Assembly: GCA_947475795.1 (NCBI GenBank)
Contig: CANJOX010000183.1
Location: forward strand, 1-6,605
Length of the DNA stretch: 6,605 bases
Direction of reading: 5' to 3'
Source of the DNA: Gemmatimonadota bacterium
GTDB taxonomy: Bacteria; Gemmatimonadota; Gemmatimonadetes; Gemmatimonadales; Gemmatimonadaceae
How positions within the stretch are numbered: position 1 is the first letter of the stretch; each line of letters begins with the position of its first letter. The position numbers and the translations under genes were made by a program. Shown here in pieces: positions 1-5,524 of this stretch. The notes under the pieces are model-generated. The model did no database searches, had not been told where the DNA came from, and was given only the letters and a program-made list of their open reading frames with translations.

Positions 1-1
1 G

Positions 2-703
2 CTGGCGGACCTGTGGGAGCTGGGCGATGCCATGATGTCGGTGGCGCTCGTTCCCGTCGGCGTCACGCAGTTCTCGCATCTGTACACCGGCCAGTCGATG
101 GACGCCGCCAATGCGCGTCGTCTGCTCGACACGGTGCAGCGCTGGGCCAATCGTGGGCTCGCCGAGCGTGGCGATCGCTGGGTGTTCGGCTCTGACGAGC
201 TGTACCTGCTGGCCGATGAGCCGCTCCCCGGTGTGGAGCACTACGGCGATTTTTCCCAGATTGAGAACGGGGTTGGGGCGGTCACCTCGTTGCGTACACG
301 GTTGCGTGAGGGGCTCTCGCAGCTCCCCCGACTCGACGGGCGACGCATCGGCATCGTCACCGGCGTGTCCATGACACCGCTGATGCCCGAACTGCTGGAC
401 CTGTTGCGTGAGGCGACCGGTGCCGAGTTCGAGCTCATCACGATGGAAAACTCGCTGTTCGGCCCGACCACCACGACCGCCGGTCTGCTCGTCGGGGCCG
501 ACATCCGTAAGGCACTCGCCGACCGGCACGATCTCGATCTCGCACTCATCCCCGCCGAATGCATCAACGACGACGGGCTTTTCCTCGACGAAGAGTCGTT
601 CGTGGCGGTGCGTGAATCGCTGCCGATGCCGGTCTATCCTTCGTACGATTTCATAGACGCGCTGGTCCCGGAAGGTGACGCGGCGTTCCAACCCGCCGCA
701 TGA
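2..703 (+). CDS. DUF512-family protein, C-terminal part (5' end outside window)
   Basis: This is the C-terminal 233 residues of a protein of the DUF512 / putative radical-SAM (TIGR03279-like) family. The frame is open from base 2 with no stop, so the gene begins upstream; the internal ATG at 32 is not its start. Full-length relatives have an N-terminal PDZ-like segment and a radical-SAM domain with a CX3CX2C cluster; none of that is inside the window. Seen here are family hallmarks: VPVGVTQF near the left edge, SDELYLLA followed by the FSQIENGVG stretch in the middle, a TGVSMTPLM segment, and the C-terminal FGPTTTTAGLLVGADI block. The biochemical function of the family is not established to my knowledge. 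Its stop overlaps the der start as ATGA, suggesting translational coupling. In Clostridia this family is also commonly found just upstream of der, which supports the call. Confidence 0.85.
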   Translation: MADLWELGDAMMSVALVPVGVTQFSHLYTGQSMDAANARRLLDTVQRWANRGLAERGDRWVFGSDELYLLADEPLPGVEHYGDFSQIENGVGAVTSLRTRLREGLSQLPRLDGRRIGIVTGVSMTPLMPELLDLLREATGAEFELITMENSLFGPTTTTAGLLVGADIRKALADRHDLDLALIPAECINDDGLFLDEESFVAVRESLPMPVYPSYDFIDALVPEGDAAFQPAA

Positions 704-2013
704 GTCTTCCTGTCATAGCCATCGTCGGACGTCCCAATGTCGGGAAGTCCCATCTGTTCAATCGTCTCGTCGGCGAGGCCACGGCCATCGTGAGCGACGA
801 AGCCGGCACGACGCGTGACCGGCATTTCGGTCAGGCCGACTGGGCCGGTCATCATTTCTGGCTGGTCGACACCGGCGGTCTCGTGGAAGATTCCAACGAG
901 CCGATGGACGTCGCCATCCGTAAGCAGGTCATGCAGGCGATCGACGAAGCCGATCTGCTGATGCTCGTCGTGGACGCCAAGGTCGGTGTGCATCCCAGTG
1001 ATGCGCGTCTGGTGGACATCCTGCGCCATGCCAAGAAGCCGTGGGTGCTGGTCGCGAACAAGGTCGACGATCCGAACAGCGCCGACTTCTACGATTTCTA
1101 CCGTCTGGGTGTCTCCGACGTGTATCCCGTCTCGGCCGCCAACGGCAAGGGATCAGGCGATCTGCTCGACGCTGTCGTGGCGGCGATCCCAGAGTCGGAT
1201 GAGGAGCCGGTCGAGGCCGTTCGCATTGCCGTGATCGGCCGTCCGAACGTGGGCAAGTCGTCGTTCGTGAACAAGCTGCTCGGTGAGGAGCGCCTCGTCG
1301 TGAATGACGAATCGGGCACCACGCGTGACTCGATCGACGCTCCGATGCGCTACCATGACCGCGATATCATTTTCGTCGACACGGCCGGTCTGCGCCGCCA
1401 GTCGAAGATTGATGACGGGATCGAGTTCTATTCGGCGCTGCGCACGCGTCGCGCCATCGACTCATCGGATGTCTGCATCCTGATGGTGGATGCCACCGAA
1501 GGGCTGCAAAACCAGGATCTCAAGATCGCCACGCTGGCGTGGGAAGCGGGGCGCGGACTGGTCATGGTGATCAACAAGTGGGATCTCTACGCCGACAAGA
1601 CAGACAAGAGCTCGGCGAAGTTCAAGAAGGATGCCGTCGAGAAGGTGCCGTATCTGGGCTTCGTGCCGTTCTTGTTCACGTCGGCGCTCACCGGGCAGCG
1701 CGTGAACAAGGTGCTCGACATCGCCCTCGAGGCGCAGGAGCAGCGCACCCGCCGGATCCCGACCTCGCAGGTGAACGACGCCCTGCAGGAGATCATCGCC
1801 CGCCTGCAGCCGCCGCAGGCGGCCGGACGTGAAGTGAAGCTGAATTACGCCACGCAGGTAGAGACGTCGCCCCCCACCTTCGCGTTCTTCGGCAATCATC
1901 CCGAGCTGATCCCGGAGAATTACATCCGGTTCATTCACAATCAGCTGCGCGAGAAGTGGGGCTTCCTCGGCTCGCCGATGCGGATCATCATGCGGAGCAA
2001 GCGCGAGTCGTGA
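700..2013 (+). CDS. der: Ribosome-assembly GTPase Der (EngA)
   Basis: Der is an essential cytoplasmic double GTPase that helps mature the 50S ribosomal subunit. The 437-residue product has the normal length and three-part layout. GTPase domain 1 has G1 GRPNVGKS (10-17), DTGG (57-60) and NKVD (120-123). GTPase domain 2 has G1 GRPNVGKS (180-187), DTAG (227-230), NKWD (292-295) and TSAL (327-330). A KH-like C-terminal domain runs from about 350 to 437 and contains the family-typical NYIRFIHNQLRE stretch. The acidic linker between the GTPase domains (164-172) is short. The ATG overlaps the upstream stop (ATGA) and no good Shine-Dalgarno sequence lies at the usual distance, so initiation probably depends on coupling. 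One oddity is His18 directly after the first GKS, where Thr or Ser is usual. The second G1 has the ordinary GKSS. Identification is very secure. Confidence 0.98.
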   Translation: MSLPVIAIVGRPNVGKSHLFNRLVGEATAIVSDEAGTTRDRHFGQADWAGHHFWLVDTGGLVEDSNEPMDVAIRKQVMQAIDEADLLMLVVDAKVGVHPSDARLVDILRHAKKPWVLVANKVDDPNSADFYDFYRLGVSDVYPVSAANGKGSGDLLDAVVAAIPESDEEPVEAVRIAVIGRPNVGKSSFVNKLLGEERLVVNDESGTTRDSIDAPMRYHDRDIIFVDTAGLRRQSKIDDGIEFYSALRTRRAIDSSDVCILMVDATEGLQNQDLKIATLAWEAGRGLVMVINKWDLYADKTDKSSAKFKKDAVEKVPYLGFVPFLFTSALTGQRVNKVLDIALEAQEQRTRRIPTSQVNDALQEIIARLQPPQAAGREVKLNYATQVETSPPTFAFFGNHPELIPENYIRFIHNQLREKWGFLGSPMRIIMRSKRES

Positions 2014-2627
2014 CCCCCGTCGCTGCCCTGGCTGCCGCGCTCGTCGCGGCGTACGTCATCGGATCCTTTCCGACGGCCCATCTCGTGGGGCGGGCGAACG
2101 GGATCGATCTCCGCACGGTGGGGTCGGGAAACCTCGGGGCGACGAACGTCTTCCGGACGCTGGGCTGGCGGTGGGGATTGCTGGTGTATGTCGTCGACGG
2201 CCTGAAGGGCGCGCTACCGGTGTTGTGGCTCCCGGGCATGGTCGGCATGGGGACAGGATGGCCATGGGGGGTGCTGTGCGGATTGGCGGCCATCCTGGGG
2301 CATGTTCGCCCCGTGTTTTTGCTGGGCAAGGGCGGTGGAAAGGGGGTCGCCACGGCGAGTGGCGTGTTCGTGGCGTTGGCACCGTTGCCGGCACTGTGCG
2401 CCGTGGCGGCGTTCGTGATCGTCGTGGCCCTCACACGATATGTGTCGCTCGGTTCGTTGGTGGGCGCCGCGGTGCTACCCGTTGCGTTGCTCGTGCAGCA
2501 ACGGGCCATCACGCCCCTTGTCATCGTCAGCGTCGCCGTCGGTGGCTTCGTGTTCTGGACGCATCGCGACAACATCGGGCGGCTACGGCGTGGGGAAGAG
2601 CGGCGCGTGGGCGGGCGTACATCATGA
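2010..2627 (+). CDS. plsY: Acyl-phosphate:glycerol-3-phosphate acyltransferase PlsY
   Basis: PlsY is an integral inner-membrane enzyme that transfers an acyl group from acyl-phosphate (made by PlsX) to sn-glycerol-3-phosphate, giving lysophosphatidic acid, the first step of phospholipid synthesis. I choose the GTG at 2010, which overlaps the der stop as GTGA and gives 205 residues, the usual family length; an in-frame ATG at 1956 lies inside der and would add 18 polar, non-family residues. A GGAG at 1994-1997 is a possible ribosome site. Visible motifs are GSFPTAHLVGR (18-28), the glycine-rich SGNLGATN (39-46), DGLKG (63-67), GHVRPVFL and GKGGGKGVAT (97-115), RYVSLGSLVGA (143-153), and the C-terminal HRDNIGRLRRGEE (185-197). 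Several hydrophobic membrane segments separate these. It is followed immediately by gpsA, which makes its acceptor substrate. plsX is not in this window. Confidence 0.96.
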   Translation: MTPVAALAAALVAAYVIGSFPTAHLVGRANGIDLRTVGSGNLGATNVFRTLGWRWGLLVYVVDGLKGALPVLWLPGMVGMGTGWPWGVLCGLAAILGHVRPVFLLGKGGGKGVATASGVFVALAPLPALCAVAAFVIVVALTRYVSLGSLVGAAVLPVALLVQQRAITPLVIVSVAVGGFVFWTHRDNIGRLRRGEERRVGGRTS

Positions 2628-3628
2628 CCGCGCCACTCACGTGCACCGTCGTTGGTGGTGGGGCGTGGGGCACGGCGATTGCGGATCGCCTCGTGCGCAA
2701 CGGGCATGCGGTCACCCTGTGGGCGCGTGAAGACGACGTGGTACAGGCCGTCAACGCGCGTCATGAAAATCCACGGTTCTTACCCGATATTCCGCTCGCG
2801 CCGGGGCTGACGGCGAGCACTGACATCGCCGCCGCGTTGCGCGATGCGAGGCTGGTGGTCTACGCGGCCCCTTCGCACGTGTTGCGCGCCGTGGTGGCCT
2901 CGTGCGCCGGTGCGATCGCCGACGGGGCCGTGTTGTCGGTCGCCACCAAAGGCATCGAGCGTGATACGCTGGCGCTCATGACGGACGTGGTCGCGCAGGA
3001 GGCGCCCGGGCATGCGGTGGTCGCTGTGAGCGGCCCGAGCTTCGCTGCCGAGGTGGCCACGGGCCAGCCGACGGCCGTCGTCGCCGCGTCCGCATCGCGT
3101 GACGCGGCCACGGCGGTGCAGCGCGCGATGAGCGCCGCAGCGTTCCGCGTGTACACGAGTGACGACGTCACCGGTGTGGAGCTTGGCGGAGCGCTCAAGA
3201 ACGTGATGGCGGTGGCCACCGGGATCCTCGACGGGCTGGGATTGGGCTACAACCCCCGTGCGGCTCTCATGACCCGTGGACTCGCGGAGATGACCCGGTT
3301 GGGGGTCGCGCTCGGCGCGCGTCCCGACACCTTCGCTGGACTGGCTGGACTTGGCGATCTGGTGCTCACGTGCACCGGGGCTCTTTCGCGCAACCGCGCG
3401 GTCGGTGTGGCGATCGGGCAGGGCCAGACACTGGCCGAATTTCTTGCCGGGAAGGACAGTGTCGCCGAGGGCGTGCTGAACGCGCACAGCGCGAAAGCAC
3501 TCGCCGACCGTGCCGGCGTGGAAATGCCGATCATCGACGCCACGTATCGCATTCTGTTTGAGGGGCAGGCGCCGCGCGAAGCGGTGGCGGAGCTGATGGC
3601 GCGCGAACTGCGCGCGGAGCGCGACTGA
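2624..3628 (+). CDS. gpsA: Glycerol-3-phosphate dehydrogenase [NAD(P)+]
   Basis: GpsA is a cytoplasmic enzyme that reduces dihydroxyacetone phosphate to sn-glycerol-3-phosphate with NAD(P)H, supplying the backbone for phospholipids. The 334-residue product matches the family length. It shows the N-terminal Rossmann motif GGGAWGTA (11-18), the NPRFLPDIPL block (49-58), APSH (82-85), ATKGIE (107-112), SGPSFAAE (136-143), the conserved catalytic lysine in GALKNVMA (Lys192), AGLGDLVLTC with Asp245, and SRNRAVG (255-261), typical of phosphate binding. The frame stays open well upstream through plsY, but family alignment begins only at the ATG at 2624, which overlaps the plsY stop as ATGA. Coupling to plsY makes metabolic sense, since its product is the PlsY acceptor. 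No motif looks broken. The stop abuts the next gene. Confidence 0.97.
   Translation: MTAPLTCTVVGGGAWGTAIADRLVRNGHAVTLWAREDDVVQAVNARHENPRFLPDIPLAPGLTASTDIAAALRDARLVVYAAPSHVLRAVVASCAGAIADGAVLSVATKGIERDTLALMTDVVAQEAPGHAVVAVSGPSFAAEVATGQPTAVVAASASRDAATAVQRAMSAAAFRVYTSDDVTGVELGGALKNVMAVATGILDGLGLGYNPRAALMTRGLAEMTRLGVALGARPDTFAGLAGLGDLVLTCTGALSRNRAVGVAIGQGQTLAEFLAGKDSVAEGVLNAHSAKALADRAGVEMPIIDATYRILFEGQAPREAVAELMARELRAERD
3616..3619 (+). promoter_or_regulatory. Likely ribosome-binding site (GGAG) of the MerR-type gene
   Basis: GGAG lies 9 nt before the GTG at 3629, inside the last codons of gpsA. It is one of the few well-placed Shine-Dalgarno-like sequences in the window and supports the non-ATG start of the downstream gene. 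Confidence 0.45.
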
Positions 3629-4006
3629 GTGGCGGCCCCGCGCGAGGAACCGATTCAGGAGTTCTACTCCATCGGCGACGTGTGCTCGCTGACTGACCTC
3701 AAGCCGCACGTGCTGCGGTATTGGGAAAGCCAGTTCAAGCCGCTCAATCCCGCGAAGAACCGGAGCGGCAACCGGGTGTACGCGCGGCGTGAAGTGGAGC
3801 TGATTCTGATGGTGAAGCACCTGCTGTACACCGAGAAGTACACGATTGACGGTGCCCGGCAAAAGCTCGACGAACACCGTAAGGGCGGTTCGCTGCGAAC
3901 GGCGGCGCGCGCGGCGCTTGAAGTCGAGGCGTTGGCCAGCATCGAGCGTGATCTGGCGGAGTTGCAGGCGCTCCTTGACGACCGGCCGGCGCCGCGGGCC
4001 CGTTGA
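3629..4006 (+). CDS. Small MerR-family transcriptional regulator
   Basis: This 125-residue protein has an N-terminal MerR-type winged helix-turn-helix. FYSIGDVCSLTDLKPHVLRYW spans about 12-32, with the hallmark LRYWE. The wing follows with the NRSGNRVYARREVE stretch (44-57), then a helical LLYTEKYTIDGARQKL segment (65-80). The remaining C-terminus (about 95-118) is an Ala/Leu/Glu-rich helix that may dimerise. There is no recognisable effector domain, and the only cysteine is Cys19 in the HTH, so metal sensing of the MerR/CueR kind is unlikely. It resembles the stand-alone HTH proteins of many GC-rich bacteria that have no known inducer. The GTG start directly follows the gpsA TGA and has a GGAG 9 nt upstream; no ATG precedes the HTH. 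Its target is unknown; autoregulation or control of the downstream surE-pcm pair is a guess. DNA binding is confident, physiological role not. Confidence 0.88.
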   Translation: MAAPREEPIQEFYSIGDVCSLTDLKPHVLRYWESQFKPLNPAKNRSGNRVYARREVELILMVKHLLYTEKYTIDGARQKLDEHRKGGSLRTAARAALEVEALASIERDLAELQALLDDRPAPRAR

Positions 4007-4049
4007 CCGGTCCGCACGCTCCCTTTCCTTCCGTACTCCTCCCCATCCC
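4007..4049 (+). other. Pyrimidine-rich leader before surE
   Basis: This 43-nt gap between the MerR-type gene and surE is the first true spacer in the cluster. From about 4018 to the ATG it is almost entirely C and T, with no purine-rich Shine-Dalgarno sequence. A TTGACC (4003-4008) resembles a -35 box, but no convincing -10 lies 16-18 nt downstream. An 8-bp palindrome GACCGGTC covers 4005-4012. surE translation therefore either depends on readthrough coupling or on an SD-independent mechanism. Confidence 0.35.
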
Positions 4050-4808
4050 ATGCGCATTCTACTCAGCAACGACGACGGTATTCTGGCGAAGGGACTCGGG
4101 GTGCTGGAGCAGGCCTGTCAGTCACTCGGCGATCTCAGTGTGGTCGCGCCCGATCGCGAGCAGAGTGCGACCAGCCACTCCCTCACGCTGCACCATCCGT
4201 TGCGCCCCGTTCGTCTGGGTGAGCACCGTTGGCAGGTGGACGGGACCCCCACCGATTGCGTGATGCTGGCGTGCGAGGCCCTGCTGGACGCGCGGCCGGA
4301 CTACGTCATCAGCGGGATCAACCATGGTCCGAACATGGGTGAGGACGTGCTGTACAGCGGCACGGTGGCGGCCGCGATGGAAGGGCTCGCCCTCGGTATT
4401 CCCTCAATTGCGGTATCGTTCGCGGGCAGCCTGATGCGGGCCGAATCGCTGCTCGACACGCAGATCAACATTCTGCGCGATCTGCTCAAGCATCTGATGG
4501 CGCTCCCCGCGTTTCCGCGGGAGACGCTGCTGAACGTGAATCTCCCGAACGTCGCAGGCGACCAGATCAAGGGGGTCCGCCTTACCCGGTTGGGTCGACG
4601 CGTGTTCAGTGATTCCATCACCAAGATGAAGGATCCCTGGGGGCGTGAGATTCTGTGGATCGGCGGTGGCAGTGTGGAGTGGAGTGGCCCGGATGACTCG
4701 GACTTCCGCGCTGTGCACGACGGATACATCTCGGTGACCCCGCTCCATCTCGATCTCACGCACCGTGATGTGCTCGATACAGCGACGGACTGGTGGCGTC
4801 CTCTGTAG
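4050..4808 (+). CDS. surE: 5'/3'-nucleotidase SurE
   Basis: SurE is a cytoplasmic, divalent-metal-dependent phosphatase that dephosphorylates nucleoside 5'- and 3'-monophosphates; in some bacteria it also degrades short polyphosphate and is linked to stationary-phase survival. The ATG at 4050 begins the family-typical MRILLSNDDGI and gives 252 residues, the usual length. Metal-site residues are all present: Asp8 and Asp9 in SNDDG, Ser39 in APDREQSATSHS, and Asn95 in SGINHGPNMG. Also present are VDGTPTDCV (63-71), YSGTVAAAMEG (102-112), and the C-terminal DGYISVTPLHLDLT stretch. The reading frame is open upstream into the MerR-type gene, but that extension is antisense-like noise. No Shine-Dalgarno is visible. 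It overlaps pcm, the same pairing found in proteobacteria, where surE and pcm are also adjacent. Confidence 0.96.
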   Translation: MRILLSNDDGILAKGLGVLEQACQSLGDLSVVAPDREQSATSHSLTLHHPLRPVRLGEHRWQVDGTPTDCVMLACEALLDARPDYVISGINHGPNMGEDVLYSGTVAAAMEGLALGIPSIAVSFAGSLMRAESLLDTQINILRDLLKHLMALPAFPRETLLNVNLPNVAGDQIKGVRLTRLGRRVFSDSITKMKDPWGREILWIGGGSVEWSGPDDSDFRAVHDGYISVTPLHLDLTHRDVLDTATDWWRPL

Positions 4809-5449
4809 AGCCGGAGTTCCGCGGCGCTCGTCGTCGGCTGGTCGAGGCCCTTCAGGACAAGGGAATCCGCGATCTGGCGGTCCTGCGCGCCTTCGATCAG
4901 GTGCCGCGGCATCTGTTCGTCCCACCGACCGTGCGCCACCGTGCGTATGAAGATTCGGCGTTGCCGATCGGCAGCGGGCAGACGATCTCACAGCCGTACG
5001 TCCACGCGCGCGCCCTTGAACAACTCATGCTGACCGGCCGGGAAAAGGTGCTCGAGATCGGCACCGGGTCGGCGTACCAGACGGCGCTCTTGGCGGAGTT
5101 GGCGGCGCAAGTGTTCTCGATCGAGCGCTTTCCGGCGTTGCTCGACAAAGCGCGCCCGATTCTGCAGCAGGCCAGCGTGCGCAATGTGTCGTTACTGCTG
5201 GGGGACGGCACGCTGGGGTGGCGCGAGTACGGGCCGTACGACGGCATCGTGGTCAGCGCCGGGGCTCCACACGTCCCGGTGGCGCTCGAGGAGCAGTTGG
5301 CCGAAGGGGGCCGGATGCTGATTCCGCTCGGTGATCGGGAGGAGCAGATGCTCACGCTCCTCATCAAACGCAACGGGGCACTGGAAAGCCGTGACATCGT
5401 TCCGGTGCGCTTCGTCCCCTTGATAGGAGCCGGTGGTTGGCCGGCCTGA
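4793..5449 (+). CDS. pcm: Protein-L-isoaspartate O-methyltransferase
   Basis: Pcm uses S-adenosylmethionine to methylate isoaspartyl residues formed by ageing of Asp/Asn, starting their repair to aspartate. The product has 218 residues, normal for the bacterial family. Motifs are VPRHLFVPP (37-45), AYEDSALPIGSGQTISQP (51-68), containing the family's active-site Ser61, the SAM-binding VLEIGTGSAYQTALLAEL (86-103), DGTLGW, then YDGIVVSAGAPHVP and LIPLGDR in the C-terminal half. The start is the GTG at 4793, inside the last codons of surE, a 16-nt overlap; no ATG or later good start precedes the conserved N-terminal helix. The SAM loop reads GTGSAYQ rather than the commoner GTGSGYQ (Ala94), a mild change likely compatible with activity. 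The link to surE suggests shared expression. nlpD and rpoS, which follow pcm in gammaproteobacteria, are absent. Confidence 0.96.
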   Translation: MASSVEPEFRGARRRLVEALQDKGIRDLAVLRAFDQVPRHLFVPPTVRHRAYEDSALPIGSGQTISQPYVHARALEQLMLTGREKVLEIGTGSAYQTALLAELAAQVFSIERFPALLDKARPILQQASVRNVSLLLGDGTLGWREYGPYDGIVVSAGAPHVPVALEEQLAEGGRMLIPLGDREEQMLTLLIKRNGALESRDIVPVRFVPLIGAGGWPA

Positions 5450-5463
5450 CGGTTCAAAAAGGT

Positions 5464-5481
5464 GCGTACGTTTGCGTACGC
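5464..5481. repeat. GCGTACG hairpin / tandem repeat between pcm and the next gene
   Basis: GCGTACG (5464-5470), a TTTG loop and CGTACGC (5475-5481) form a perfect 7-bp stem. CGTACG is itself palindromic, so the element is also a direct repeat of TGCGTACG. A run of five A (5456-5460) lies just before it. On the + strand it is not followed by a T-run, so it is not a normal intrinsic terminator for pcm. Read on the - strand it is a stem followed by ACC and five T, terminator-like, although no - strand gene is apparent. It could alternatively be a paired regulator site. Confidence 0.45.
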
Positions 5482-5524
5482 CCTCTCGACCGCGCATCTT
5501 CGACCACCACGGTCTGACCACGCC

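Noticed and set aside
1956..2009. ATG at 1956 as the plsY start
   Set aside because: It lies inside der and would add polar residues not typical of PlsY; GTG at 2010 gives normal length and a GTGA junction.
2171..2623. Upstream extension of the gpsA frame through plsY
   Set aside because: Gly/Arg-rich out-of-frame translation of plsY; GpsA homology begins at the ATG at 2624.
1988..2764. - strand open frame of 258 codons opposite plsY and early gpsA
   Set aside because: Thr/Pro/Arg-rich shadow of the plsY membrane segments, with no recognisable motif.
4003..4038. Sigma-70-like promoter before surE (TTGACC at 4003-4008)
   Set aside because: No acceptable -10 hexamer at 16-18 nt; the downstream sequence is pyrimidine-only.
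2780..4069. Long - strand open frame of 429 codons opposite gpsA, the MerR-type gene and the surE start
   Set aside because: Arg/His/Gly-rich composition typical of antisense shadows in GC-rich DNA; it crosses three well-supported + strand genes and shows no domain.
5464..5481. Intrinsic terminator for pcm on the + strand
   Set aside because: The stem is followed by CCTCTCG rather than a T-run; the A-tract precedes it.
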